From an uncultured Lachnospiraceae bacterium (GTDB taxonomy: Bacteria; Bacillota; Clostridia; Lachnospirales; Lachnospiraceae): 64,000 bases of DNA. The stretch spans positions 6,257-70,256 of the forward strand of contig CAJKGK010000019.1 in the NCBI GenBank assembly GCA_905199445.1. Reading direction: 5' to 3'. Position 1 is the stretch's first letter; each line of letters starts with the position of its first letter. The translations under genes were made by a program, and so were the position numbers. The notes under the pieces are model-generated. The model was not told where the DNA came from and did no database searches. It worked only from the letters and a program-made list of their open reading frames with translations. Positions 8,482 to 15,278 of this stretch are shown here, piece by piece.

Positions 8482-8515
8482 GTTTATAGAGATATCAGAT
8501 GAGAGGCGATTAAAA

Positions 8516-9694
8516 ATGAAAAACATTGCAGGTGCGCTGATCCGTCGGGAACGACTGCTAAGAAATTATTCTCAGGAAGGGCTTTGCCGTGGGATTTGTT
8601 CGGTATCGTATTTATCTAAAATTGAAAATCATCAGGCGGATCCTGGAGAAGATATTATGCGGCTGCTTTTTGAACGCCTGGGTATAACTTATGAGCAGGA
8701 TCCCACATGGCTGGCCCGGGCACAGTCGATCGTGGAAGGGATGTATGATATGCTTCTTTACGGCGTGGGAAATGAGAAAGACTGTTATGAAGAATTTTTT
8801 AAAGAATACAGCCGGTTTATGTATTCGCCTTACACCGTGGATGCATTGATTTTTACAATGCTCTGGAAGAATGAATATGATGGACTTTTGGAGGAATTTC
8901 AGCCATGTATGACGCTGCGCCAGAAGTCATTTTATATTTACGGACGGTATATGTATGACAAAAAACTGAATGAAGAAGACAAAGAGACGTACAGAGAGTT
9001 TTTGGAAAATTCCAGACAGAGCCGTTTCCTGCTTTCTCTGGCTCAGGAGATGTATTGTTTCGGTCATTACAGCCATGCCGTAGAATCCTATATAAGAAGC
9101 TATGATTTGGCGGCTGAGGAAGCCAGTGCTTCCGGAATGCTGGAGGCTGTATCCATGCTGGGCAACTGCTATGCCTGCATTTTGGATCTGAAACGAATGA
9201 CAGAGTGCTATGCAAAGACTATACGGCTGGCCCGGAGCCTCGGAAGAACTCACATCATTCAGATTTCTTATTATAATATGGGTGCCTCTTATTTGGAGGT
9301 GGGTGACTGCCAACAGGCCCTTGAATATCTGGAAAAGAGTGACCTGAAGGAACCACTTTACTATCATAAGCTGGCGCTTTGTTATGAAAAACTGGGAAAA
9401 ACCAGGCTGGCCAGTCAGGCGCTTCAAAAAGGAAGCGTTTTGATTAAGCAAGATGAAAAGGCATATACAGGCATGGAGATAATGTATGCGCCGGTGGCAT
9501 ATAGGCTGGAACATAAAGATTATATCTATCATGAGGCATACGCTGTACTGATGAAGAAATGTATGGATTTTCTGGAAAAAAGTCCGGATCATGCCATGGG
9601 ACATCTGCGTTTTCATGCACCCTATATGATTGAGGTGCTGGAAAAGCAGAGAAAATACAGGGAGATTTACATGCTCATGAAAAAAATTTCCTGA
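8516..9694 (+). CDS. XRE-family regulator with TPR-like helical repeat domain
   Basis: 392 residues. An N-terminal HTH (RRERLLRNYSQEGLCRGIC, then SVSYLSKIEN, about residues 8-40) is followed by about 340 residues of helical repeats, with TPR-like segments such as ISYYNMGASYLEVGDCQQAL and KLALCYEKLGKTRLASQAL. The build recalls peptide-sensing RRNPP-type regulators or the HTH/TPR proteins common in Lachnospiraceae; no peptide gene was found. I chose the ATG at 8516, which follows GAGAGGCG by about eight bases. A longer frame from TTG at 8480 would start inside the terminator. Expression is probably controlled through the leader RNA. Confidence 0.8.
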   Translation: MKNIAGALIRRERLLRNYSQEGLCRGICSVSYLSKIENHQADPGEDIMRLLFERLGITYEQDPTWLARAQSIVEGMYDMLLYGVGNEKDCYEEFFKEYSRFMYSPYTVDALIFTMLWKNEYDGLLEEFQPCMTLRQKSFYIYGRYMYDKKLNEEDKETYREFLENSRQSRFLLSLAQEMYCFGHYSHAVESYIRSYDLAAEEASASGMLEAVSMLGNCYACILDLKRMTECYAKTIRLARSLGRTHIIQISYYNMGASYLEVGDCQQALEYLEKSDLKEPLYYHKLALCYEKLGKTRLASQALQKGSVLIKQDEKAYTGMEIMYAPVAYRLEHKDYIYHEAYAVLMKKCMDFLEKSPDHAMGHLRFHAPYMIEVLEKQRKYREIYMLMKKIS

Positions 9695-9717
9695 AACAAT
9701 CAAAATTCACCGGTTAA

Positions 9718-9764
9718 GAAGGTATATTGAGTTCAAATTTTCTCATATATACCTTCTTTCTTTT
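9718..9764 (+). terminator. Terminator after the XRE/TPR regulator
   Basis: GAAGGTATAT (9718-9727) pairs with ATATACCTTC (9747-9756), followed by a T-rich tract TTTCTTTT. Confidence 0.8.
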
Positions 9765-9838
9765 GCCTTAATAAATCGATATAATAAGACTAAATTCATG
9801 AATTAAAAAAGTCCGCCGGCGGAAGAAGGGAGGATTTA

Positions 9839-11071
9839 ATGAGAAATAAAAACAAAAATAGTCTGTGGTCGAAAAATTTTACGATTATCACTTTAGGCAC
9901 AGTGATTAGCGCTATTGGCAGTTCTGCCATTACCTTTGCCTTTTCTTTTGTTGTGTTTGACAATAGTCAGAGTACCCTTTGGTCCGGGATGTTTGCGGCG
10001 ATTTCCATGCTGCCTGGGGTTTTGCTGCCGATTCTTATTTCACCGTGGCTGGATCGGTTTAAACGGCTTCCCGTGATTGTTGGATTGGATGCCTTTAATG
10101 GGATGCTGTATCTGGCTTTTGGGCTGTTTTTGCTGGATGCGGAATTTAACTATTTCCTTTACCTGGGATTTAATCTGATTGTGAATGCCACAGGTGCGAT
10201 CTATAATCTGGCTTATACAAGTTTTTACCCCAATTTAATTCCCGAAGGACAAAAGCAGAAAGGCTATACGATTTCAGGAATGATTTATCCCACAGTGACA
10301 GTAGTTGTCTCACCTGCAGCCAGTGTTTTATATAAATATACGGGGACAGCGGCCTTATGTATCATTGAGGGAATTTTGCTTCTTGGGGCGGCCATGATCG
10401 AACGGATGATTTGTGTGGATGAACATGTGCACAAAGAAACAAAATTTACTTTGTCTGCATATTTAAATGATTTAATGGCTGCCTTTACGTTTTTGAAAAA
10501 AGAAAAAGGGCTGGTGCGTATTTATGCCTATATGCCCATTACCAACGGATTATCTGAAGGGTATACCCAGCTTGTCATTGCCTGGTTTCAGACAACACCA
10601 GGGCTTGGAATTACGTTATATTCATTTTTAACCGGCGCAGAATTTCTCGGACGGACTATCGGAGGACTGGTTCACTATAAATTCACAATTCCGGAAAATA
10701 AGCGTTTTTCATTTGCATATTTTGTTTATCAGATATATAATATAATGGATATGCTTCTTTTGTGGAGCGGTTATCCGCTGATGCTGCTTAACAGAGCAGC
10801 CTGTGGCTTTTTGGGAATCAACAGTGCAACACTGCGGGAGAGCAGTGTTCAGACATACATTCCGGATAAAATGAGGGCCAGGGTTAATGCGCTGTTTTCT
10901 GTGATGATGTCTGTGGCTGCCATGTTTTTCAGGGTATTTGCCGGCTGGCTGGGAGAGCTTCTTTCTTACAGAGGAGCCGTGACGATCTGTGGTTTTTGCT
11001 GTATGATTGTGTGTTATTTGCTGATTTACCGTGGGCAATTATATACAAGGCCTGTATATAATCGCAGCTGA
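9839..11071 (+). CDS. MFS transporter (DHA3/MFS_3-like)
   Basis: 410-residue protein with about 12 hydrophobic segments. The first helix carries TLGTVISAIGSSAITFAFSF, followed by the loop SPWLDRFKRLPVIVG, which holds the D-R-x-x-R-R-like element between helices 2 and 3. Overall it resembles the macrolide-efflux/enterobactin-exporter branch (MFS_3). The substrate is unknown. GGGAGG lies seven bases before the ATG, and a TATAAT (9780-9785) with only a weak -35 lies upstream. The preceding HTH/TPR regulator ends in a terminator, but regulation of this pump by that neighbour is plausible. Confidence 0.85.
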   Translation: MRNKNKNSLWSKNFTIITLGTVISAIGSSAITFAFSFVVFDNSQSTLWSGMFAAISMLPGVLLPILISPWLDRFKRLPVIVGLDAFNGMLYLAFGLFLLDAEFNYFLYLGFNLIVNATGAIYNLAYTSFYPNLIPEGQKQKGYTISGMIYPTVTVVVSPAASVLYKYTGTAALCIIEGILLLGAAMIERMICVDEHVHKETKFTLSAYLNDLMAAFTFLKKEKGLVRIYAYMPITNGLSEGYTQLVIAWFQTTPGLGITLYSFLTGAEFLGRTIGGLVHYKFTIPENKRFSFAYFVYQIYNIMDMLLLWSGYPLMLLNRAACGFLGINSATLRESSVQTYIPDKMRARVNALFSVMMSVAAMFFRVFAGWLGELLSYRGAVTICGFCCMIVCYLLIYRGQLYTRPVYNRS

Positions 11072-11125
11072 TGGATAACTGATATCTGCAAAAGTCTAAA
11101 TTCTATGCAGAAAAGAGATGATTAT

Positions 11126-12241
11126 ATGGACCGGCAGGTAGAACGAATCATCCGGCAGAGAAACCGGCTGATGAAAAAGTGCAGAGCTTTAAAAATGTAT
11201 GGGCTGATCGTAACCTTGCTTTTGATTATTGCCATAGCAGTTATTGTGGTTATGGCTGTGACCGGAGGCCGTAAGGACTCGAATCAGGCCAATGACCAGT
11301 CTCAGAGTGCTGTGATCAGTGAAAATATCGGGGATCATAACGGGAAGCCGTCTCAGGTGCAGGCAGAAACCCAGACGGAGACGGAAAACGAGAGCCAGCG
11401 GATGGCCCGGCTTTATGAGGAACAGCTGGATGCGCTTGCTGGAAAAATTGATGTTTCAGGACTTAACAGCCCTTATGTCCTTTTAACGGACGTGGAAACC
11501 GGACGGACACTGGCCGAGAATCAGAGTACAGCCAGTATTTATCCGGCATCACTGACAAAAATAATGACAGCTGTTGTGGCGATCGAAAATACCGCGGATC
11601 TGAATGCAGCTGTCACGGTGCCCGGTGACTTTTACGATGAATTGTATGCCCAAAATGCTTCAATGGCCGGGTTTTTGCCTGGCGAACAGACGACTTACAT
11701 GGATCTTTTATATGGAATTTTACTGCCCTCAGGTGCCGACAGCTGTATGACCTTTGCTTATGAGATCGCTGGTTCCGAGGCGGCTTTTGTGGATTTAATG
11801 AATCAGAAAGCTGCCAGTCTTGGTATGGATAATACTCATTTTGTTAATGCTACAGGACTTCATGATCCACAGCATTACACAACGGCCAGTGATTTGACAA
11901 AGCTTTTGTTATATGCACTTAAAAATGAAACCTTCAGGGAAGTATTTGAAAGCAGTCGTCATACCGTTGGACCGACCAATATGCATGCGGAAGGCTTTAC
12001 TTTTCAAAGTTCCATGTTTTCGGCGATGAACTCTGATCAGGTTAGCGGGGGTAATATTGTGGGTGGAAAAACGGGCTATACCGGAGAAGCCGGATTGTGT
12101 CTGGCCAGTCTGGCCCATATTGATGACCATGATTACATACTGATTACTACCGGCGCACCGGGGGATCATTCCACAGAGCCTTTCCATATCATAGATGCAC
12201 AAAATGTCTATAATCAGCTGGGAACGGCGATAGAAGAATGA
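11126..12241 (+). CDS. D-alanyl-D-alanine carboxypeptidase family protein (peptidase S11)
   Basis: 371-residue membrane-anchored penicillin-binding-type enzyme expected to trim D-Ala from peptidoglycan stem peptides. A basic N-terminus precedes one membrane helix (about residues 20-45), then a Ser/Gln-rich linker to about 100, then the S11 domain. SLTK holds the nucleophilic serine and KTGYTGEAG is the KTG box. The SxN box reads SGADS, with Ala at the usual Asn place. There is no C-terminal amphipathic tail. The start is uncertain: ATG at 11126 has a weak AAGAGAT site upstream, and ATG at 11105 has none. Confidence 0.85.
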   Translation: MDRQVERIIRQRNRLMKKCRALKMYGLIVTLLLIIAIAVIVVMAVTGGRKDSNQANDQSQSAVISENIGDHNGKPSQVQAETQTETENESQRMARLYEEQLDALAGKIDVSGLNSPYVLLTDVETGRTLAENQSTASIYPASLTKIMTAVVAIENTADLNAAVTVPGDFYDELYAQNASMAGFLPGEQTTYMDLLYGILLPSGADSCMTFAYEIAGSEAAFVDLMNQKAASLGMDNTHFVNATGLHDPQHYTTASDLTKLLLYALKNETFREVFESSRHTVGPTNMHAEGFTFQSSMFSAMNSDQVSGGNIVGGKTGYTGEAGLCLASLAHIDDHDYILITTGAPGDHSTEPFHIIDAQNVYNQLGTAIEE

Positions 12242-12256
12242 TCTTTGAAAATTTTC

Positions 12257-12285
12257 TTGAAAAATGTCCCGAAAAACGATATAAT
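12257..12285 (+). promoter_or_regulatory. Sigma-A promoter for the CorC/HlyC leader
   Basis: TTGAAA (12257-12262), 17-base spacer, TATAAT (12280-12285). The start near 12292 gives a leader of about 190 bases before the gene at 12481. Confidence 0.85.
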
Positions 12286-12315
12286 GCTGTCATAAGATTA
12301 TTTTGAAAGGATGGA

Positions 12316-12390
12316 ATGTATTTTATGGAAGACGCAGACGGGTGCTGTTTCTGCAGACTTTTCAAAAATTACATTGTTCAGCGGGAGTGA
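12316..12390 (+). CDS. Possible 24-residue leader peptide
   Basis: ATG at 12316 lies five bases after GAAAGG and opens a 24-codon frame that begins MYFMEDADGCCFCRLF and stops with TGA at 12388-12390. The ribosome site itself is inside a 10-bp stem (12301-12310 with 12358-12367), so its use could depend on RNA folding. The stop codon directly abuts the first arm (12391-12396) of the anti-terminator helix. The acidic EDAD run near the start and the position between promoter and terminator are features of regulatory leader peptides. Translation is not proven. Confidence 0.4.
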   Translation: MYFMEDADGCCFCRLFKNYIVQRE

Positions 12391-12437
12391 TTACAGGCGC
12401 ATCTCTGTAAACTTGCTTTACAGGGTGTGCTTTTTTT
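12391..12437 (+). promoter_or_regulatory. Attenuator: terminator with competing anti-terminator arm
   Basis: The terminator stem runs from GCGCATCTCTGTAAA (12397-12411, one bulge) to TTTACAGGGTGTGC (12417-12430), about 14 bp, and is followed at once by seven T (12431-12437). TTACAG (12391-12396) can instead pair with CTGTAA (12405-12410), which would remove the lower arm of the terminator. Such mutually exclusive pairing between a promoter and its gene is the signature of transcription attenuation. Confidence 0.7.
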
Positions 12438-12480
12438 GCACTTTTATAATGAACATGTGATTTAAGAAAGGAAAAAATTT

Positions 12481-13746
12481 ATGGGTAACAATGTTGTATC
12501 AATTATCATTATTGTTTTTTGTGTCATTATGTCGGCCTATTTTTCGGCCACGGAGACAGCGTTTTCATCTTTAAACCGTATACGAATTAAAAATATGGCG
12601 GAAAAAGGAAATAAAAAAGCAGCGCTTGTAATGCGGTTGTCTAAAGATTATGACCGCCTGTTATCATCGATTCTGATTGGTAATAATATTGTGAATATTG
12701 CCAGTACATCAATTGCCACAATTTTATTTGTATCTCTTCTTGGTGAGGAGGCCGGGGCCAGTGTATCTACTGTGGCTATGACGGTGATTGTTCTTATTTT
12801 TGGCGAGGTCTCACCTAAAAGCATTGCCAAAGAGAATCCGGAAGCCTTTGCCATGCTTTCGGCACCGATTTTGAGCTTCTTTATTACAATTTTAAAGCCG
12901 TTTAACTTTTTCTTTATTCAATGGAAAAAGCTTTTGTCCCTTGTTTTTAAGGCAAAGTCAGATGCGCTGATTACGGACGAGGAACTGCTGACAATTGTGG
13001 AAGAAGCAGAGCAGGAAGGCGGGATCGATGAGGATGAAGGAACTTTAATCCGAAGCGCCATTGAATTTAATGATCTTCGGGCCGGCGATATTTTTACGCC
13101 GAGAATCGACATTATTGCCGTGGAAAAAGGCGTTGACAGTGATGATGATGTGGAGGCAGCATTTACGGAAAACGGTTTTTCACGTCTGCCGGTGTTTGAA
13201 GAAAGTATTGATAATATTGTGGGTATTATTCACGAAAAAGATTTTCATAAATTGGTTTATGGGAAAGCGGGAACCCTGGATGATATTATCAAACCTGCCA
13301 TTTATATTACAAAATCTAAAAAAGCAGGCAGCCTTTTAAAAGAAATGCAGCGTGAAAAGATGCATATGGCCGTTATTATTGACGAGTTTGGCGGTACAGT
13401 GGGAATTGTAACAATGGAAGATATTCTGGAGGAGATTGTGGGTGAAATCTGGGATGAACATGATAAGGTGACGACGGATATTTCCCAAATTTCAGATACA
13501 GAATATGTGGTTTCCGGCGGTGCGGATATTGAAGATGTTCTTGAAACCTTTGGTATTGACAGAGAAATGGAAATTGTATCTGTCAATGGCTGGGTGATGG
13601 AGCAGCTGCGTAAGATCCCTGAGGCAGGAGATCAGTTTACCTATGAAAATCTGGAAGTTACGGTACTTAAAGTCAACGGCAAACGCGTGGATACGCTGCG
13701 CATTGTCTGCACAAAACCTTTGGTAAATACGCTTAAGGAGGCGTAA
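12481..13746 (+). CDS. CorC/HlyC (CNNM-like) family transporter with CBS pair
   Basis: 421-residue membrane protein. The N-terminal DUF21/CNNM domain (about residues 1-165) has three or more helices, with YFSATETAFSSLNRIRIK and FGEVSPKSIAKENPE. A CBS-pair region follows (about 200-325, with FTPRIDIIAVE and EFGGTVGIVTMEDILEEIVG), and a CorC_HlyC domain closes the protein. Members such as MpfA are linked to Mg2+ (or Co2+) efflux or homeostasis; direction and ion for this one are inferred only from family. The upstream leader has a promoter, a possible leader peptide and an attenuator, so expression is probably conditional. No toxin function should be read from the old hemolysin name. Confidence 0.9.
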   Translation: MGNNVVSIIIIVFCVIMSAYFSATETAFSSLNRIRIKNMAEKGNKKAALVMRLSKDYDRLLSSILIGNNIVNIASTSIATILFVSLLGEEAGASVSTVAMTVIVLIFGEVSPKSIAKENPEAFAMLSAPILSFFITILKPFNFFFIQWKKLLSLVFKAKSDALITDEELLTIVEEAEQEGGIDEDEGTLIRSAIEFNDLRAGDIFTPRIDIIAVEKGVDSDDDVEAAFTENGFSRLPVFEESIDNIVGIIHEKDFHKLVYGKAGTLDDIIKPAIYITKSKKAGSLLKEMQREKMHMAVIIDEFGGTVGIVTMEDILEEIVGEIWDEHDKVTTDISQISDTEYVVSGGADIEDVLETFGIDREMEIVSVNGWVMEQLRKIPEAGDQFTYENLEVTVLKVNGKRVDTLRIVCTKPLVNTLKEA

Positions 13747-13765
13747 AAAATCCGGTAAGAAAAGT

Positions 13766-13790
13766 GCATGTCCAGGGATCCCGGACATGC
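13766..13790 (+). other. Hairpin without T-tract in the CorC-yaaA gap
   Basis: GCATGTCC (13766-13773) pairs with GGACATGC (13783-13790) around a GGGATCCC palindrome. No T-run follows, so it is unlikely to be an efficient intrinsic terminator; it may protect or process a joint mRNA. Confidence 0.55.
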
Positions 13791-13809
13791 TGGCGGATGG
13801 AAGTGAATG

Positions 13810-14550
13810 ATGAAAGTTATAATATCACCTGCAAAAAAGATGAACGTGGATACAGATACCTTTGCCTGCAGCGGGCTTCCTGAACTTTTGGATCGGACAA
13901 AGGTGATTAAAAGCTGGATTGACAGTCAATCCTATGAGGCGCTTCAGACGTTGTGGCAGTGTAATGATGAAATCGCACACCAGAATTTTCAGCGTTTTCA
14001 GGATATGGATCTTGAGCATGGGCTGACGCCGGCGCTGATTTCTTATGAAGGCATACAGTATCAGTATATGGCGCCCCGGGTTTTTTCACAGAAACAGTGG
14101 GATTATGTTCAGGAGCATCTGAGAATTCTTTCAGGTTTTTACGGAATATTAAAGCCTTTGGACGGTGTGTTTCCTTATCGCCTGGAAATGCAGAGCAAAG
14201 CCGGTATAAAGGGCTTTAAAAATCTTTATGATTTCTGGGGACGAAGCATTTATGATGCACTTGTCAGGGAGGAAGACTGTATCATTAATCTGGCTTCCCG
14301 TGAATATTCCAAATGTATAGAAAAATATGTGACACCAGAGGTTTCCTATATAACCTGCGTGTTTGGCTGTCTGAAAGATGGCCGGGTAAAATCAAAGGCG
14401 ACTCAGGCTAAAATGGCCAGAGGGGAAATGGTTCGGTACATGGCGGAAGAAAATATAGAAACCGCGGATCGGCTCCGGGAGTTTTGCGGATTGGGCTTTT
14501 CCTACAGCCAAGCGCATTCGTCTGAAAATGAGTATGTGTTTTTAATTTGA
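13810..14550 (+). CDS. yaaA: YaaA family peroxide-stress protein
   Basis: 246-residue cytosolic protein of the YaaA/DUF328 family, which in E. coli lowers free iron and limits oxidative DNA damage. Typical segments are ISPAKKMN at the start, YEGIQYQYM, RILSGFYGILKPLDG, PYRLEMQSK and INLASREYSK. The C-terminal GFSYSQAHSSENEYVF is also family-like. The start could be ATG at 13807 or 13810; GGAAGTGA lies just before, and 13810 has the better spacing. bcp follows 70 bases later, so both neighbours deal with peroxide. Confidence 0.92.
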   Translation: MKVIISPAKKMNVDTDTFACSGLPELLDRTKVIKSWIDSQSYEALQTLWQCNDEIAHQNFQRFQDMDLEHGLTPALISYEGIQYQYMAPRVFSQKQWDYVQEHLRILSGFYGILKPLDGVFPYRLEMQSKAGIKGFKNLYDFWGRSIYDALVREEDCIINLASREYSKCIEKYVTPEVSYITCVFGCLKDGRVKSKATQAKMARGEMVRYMAEENIETADRLREFCGLGFSYSQAHSSENEYVFLI

Positions 14551-14622
14551 CTGATTTCGGTTCAAACGTTCATGCATTAATTATTAAATTGATTTATATT
14601 TAAATAAAAGGAGGAATTGTGT

Positions 14623-15081
14623 ATGTTGGAAACTGGTATTAAGGCGCCTGAGTTTACCCTGCCGGATCAGGATGGCAAAGCGGTGTCTTTGAAAGATTTT
14701 GCCGGTAAAAAAGTGGTTTTGTATTTTTACAGCAAGGACAACACAGCAGGCTGTACAAAGCAGGCCTGTGCTTTTGGAGCGCTGTTTCCCAGGTTTACAG
14801 AAAAAAATGCGGTGATTATCGGTGTCAGCAAGGACAGCGTGGCTTCCCACCGGAAGTTTGCGGATAAATATGAGCTGCCCTTTACATTGCTGTCGGATAC
14901 GCAGTTGTCAGTGATTCAGGCCTATGATGTCTGGAAAGAAAAGATGATGTACGGTAAAAAGGTCATGGGCGTTGTGAGAACCACGTACCTGATTGATGAA
15001 AACGGCATGATCGAAAAAGCATTTACAAAGGTTAAGGCGGCAGATAATCCAAATCAGATGTTAGGTGAACTGGAAGAATAG
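14623..15081 (+). CDS. bcp: Thioredoxin-dependent thiol peroxidase (Bcp-type peroxiredoxin)
   Basis: 152-residue peroxiredoxin that reduces hydrogen peroxide and alkyl peroxides in the cytosol. The thioredoxin-fold start GIKAPEFTLPDQDGK is followed by YSKDNTAGCTKQACAF, where the first Cys of GCTKQAC is the peroxidatic residue and the second, five residues on, is the likely resolving Cys. The length fits the family. AAGGAGG ends eight bases before the ATG at 14623; the frame extends to a TTG at 14617 that is too close to the ribosome site. Confidence 0.93.
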   Translation: MLETGIKAPEFTLPDQDGKAVSLKDFAGKKVVLYFYSKDNTAGCTKQACAFGALFPRFTEKNAVIIGVSKDSVASHRKFADKYELPFTLLSDTQLSVIQAYDVWKEKMMYGKKVMGVVRTTYLIDENGMIEKAFTKVKAADNPNQMLGELEE

Positions 15082-15212
15082 AAAATCTCTGAACATGAAA
15101 ACTTGGAAAAACGCCGTGTTTTTAAATTTTTCGGCGAATATTCTTGATTTTGCGCCTTGTGTACACACTGCTTCCGGCGCTAAACTAAACGTATCAATAC
15201 CTTTTAGTGTAT

Positions 15213-15246
15213 AAAAGACCACACGGATAAGGCGTGTGGTCTTTTG
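15213..15246 (+). terminator. Strong hairpin/terminator 32 bases before the GH2 gene
   Basis: Thirteen base pairs, AAAAGACCACACG (15213-15225) with CGTGTGGTCTTTT (15233-15245). It may end the yaaA-bcp unit. It lies so close to the GH2 start that no complete promoter fits between them, so it may instead attenuate GH2. A second, weaker pairing GCGCC/GGCGC sits at 15152-15180. Confidence 0.75.
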
Positions 15247-15278
15247 CATACTGAGGATACATACAGGAGGTAAACAAT

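Noticed and set aside
12286..12396. M-box (Mg2+ riboswitch) in front of the CorC/HlyC gene
   Set aside because: Only a loose likeness (GACGC...GGGT) was seen; the conserved M-box start with T-A-G-G-T-G-A-G-G and the other core elements are missing.
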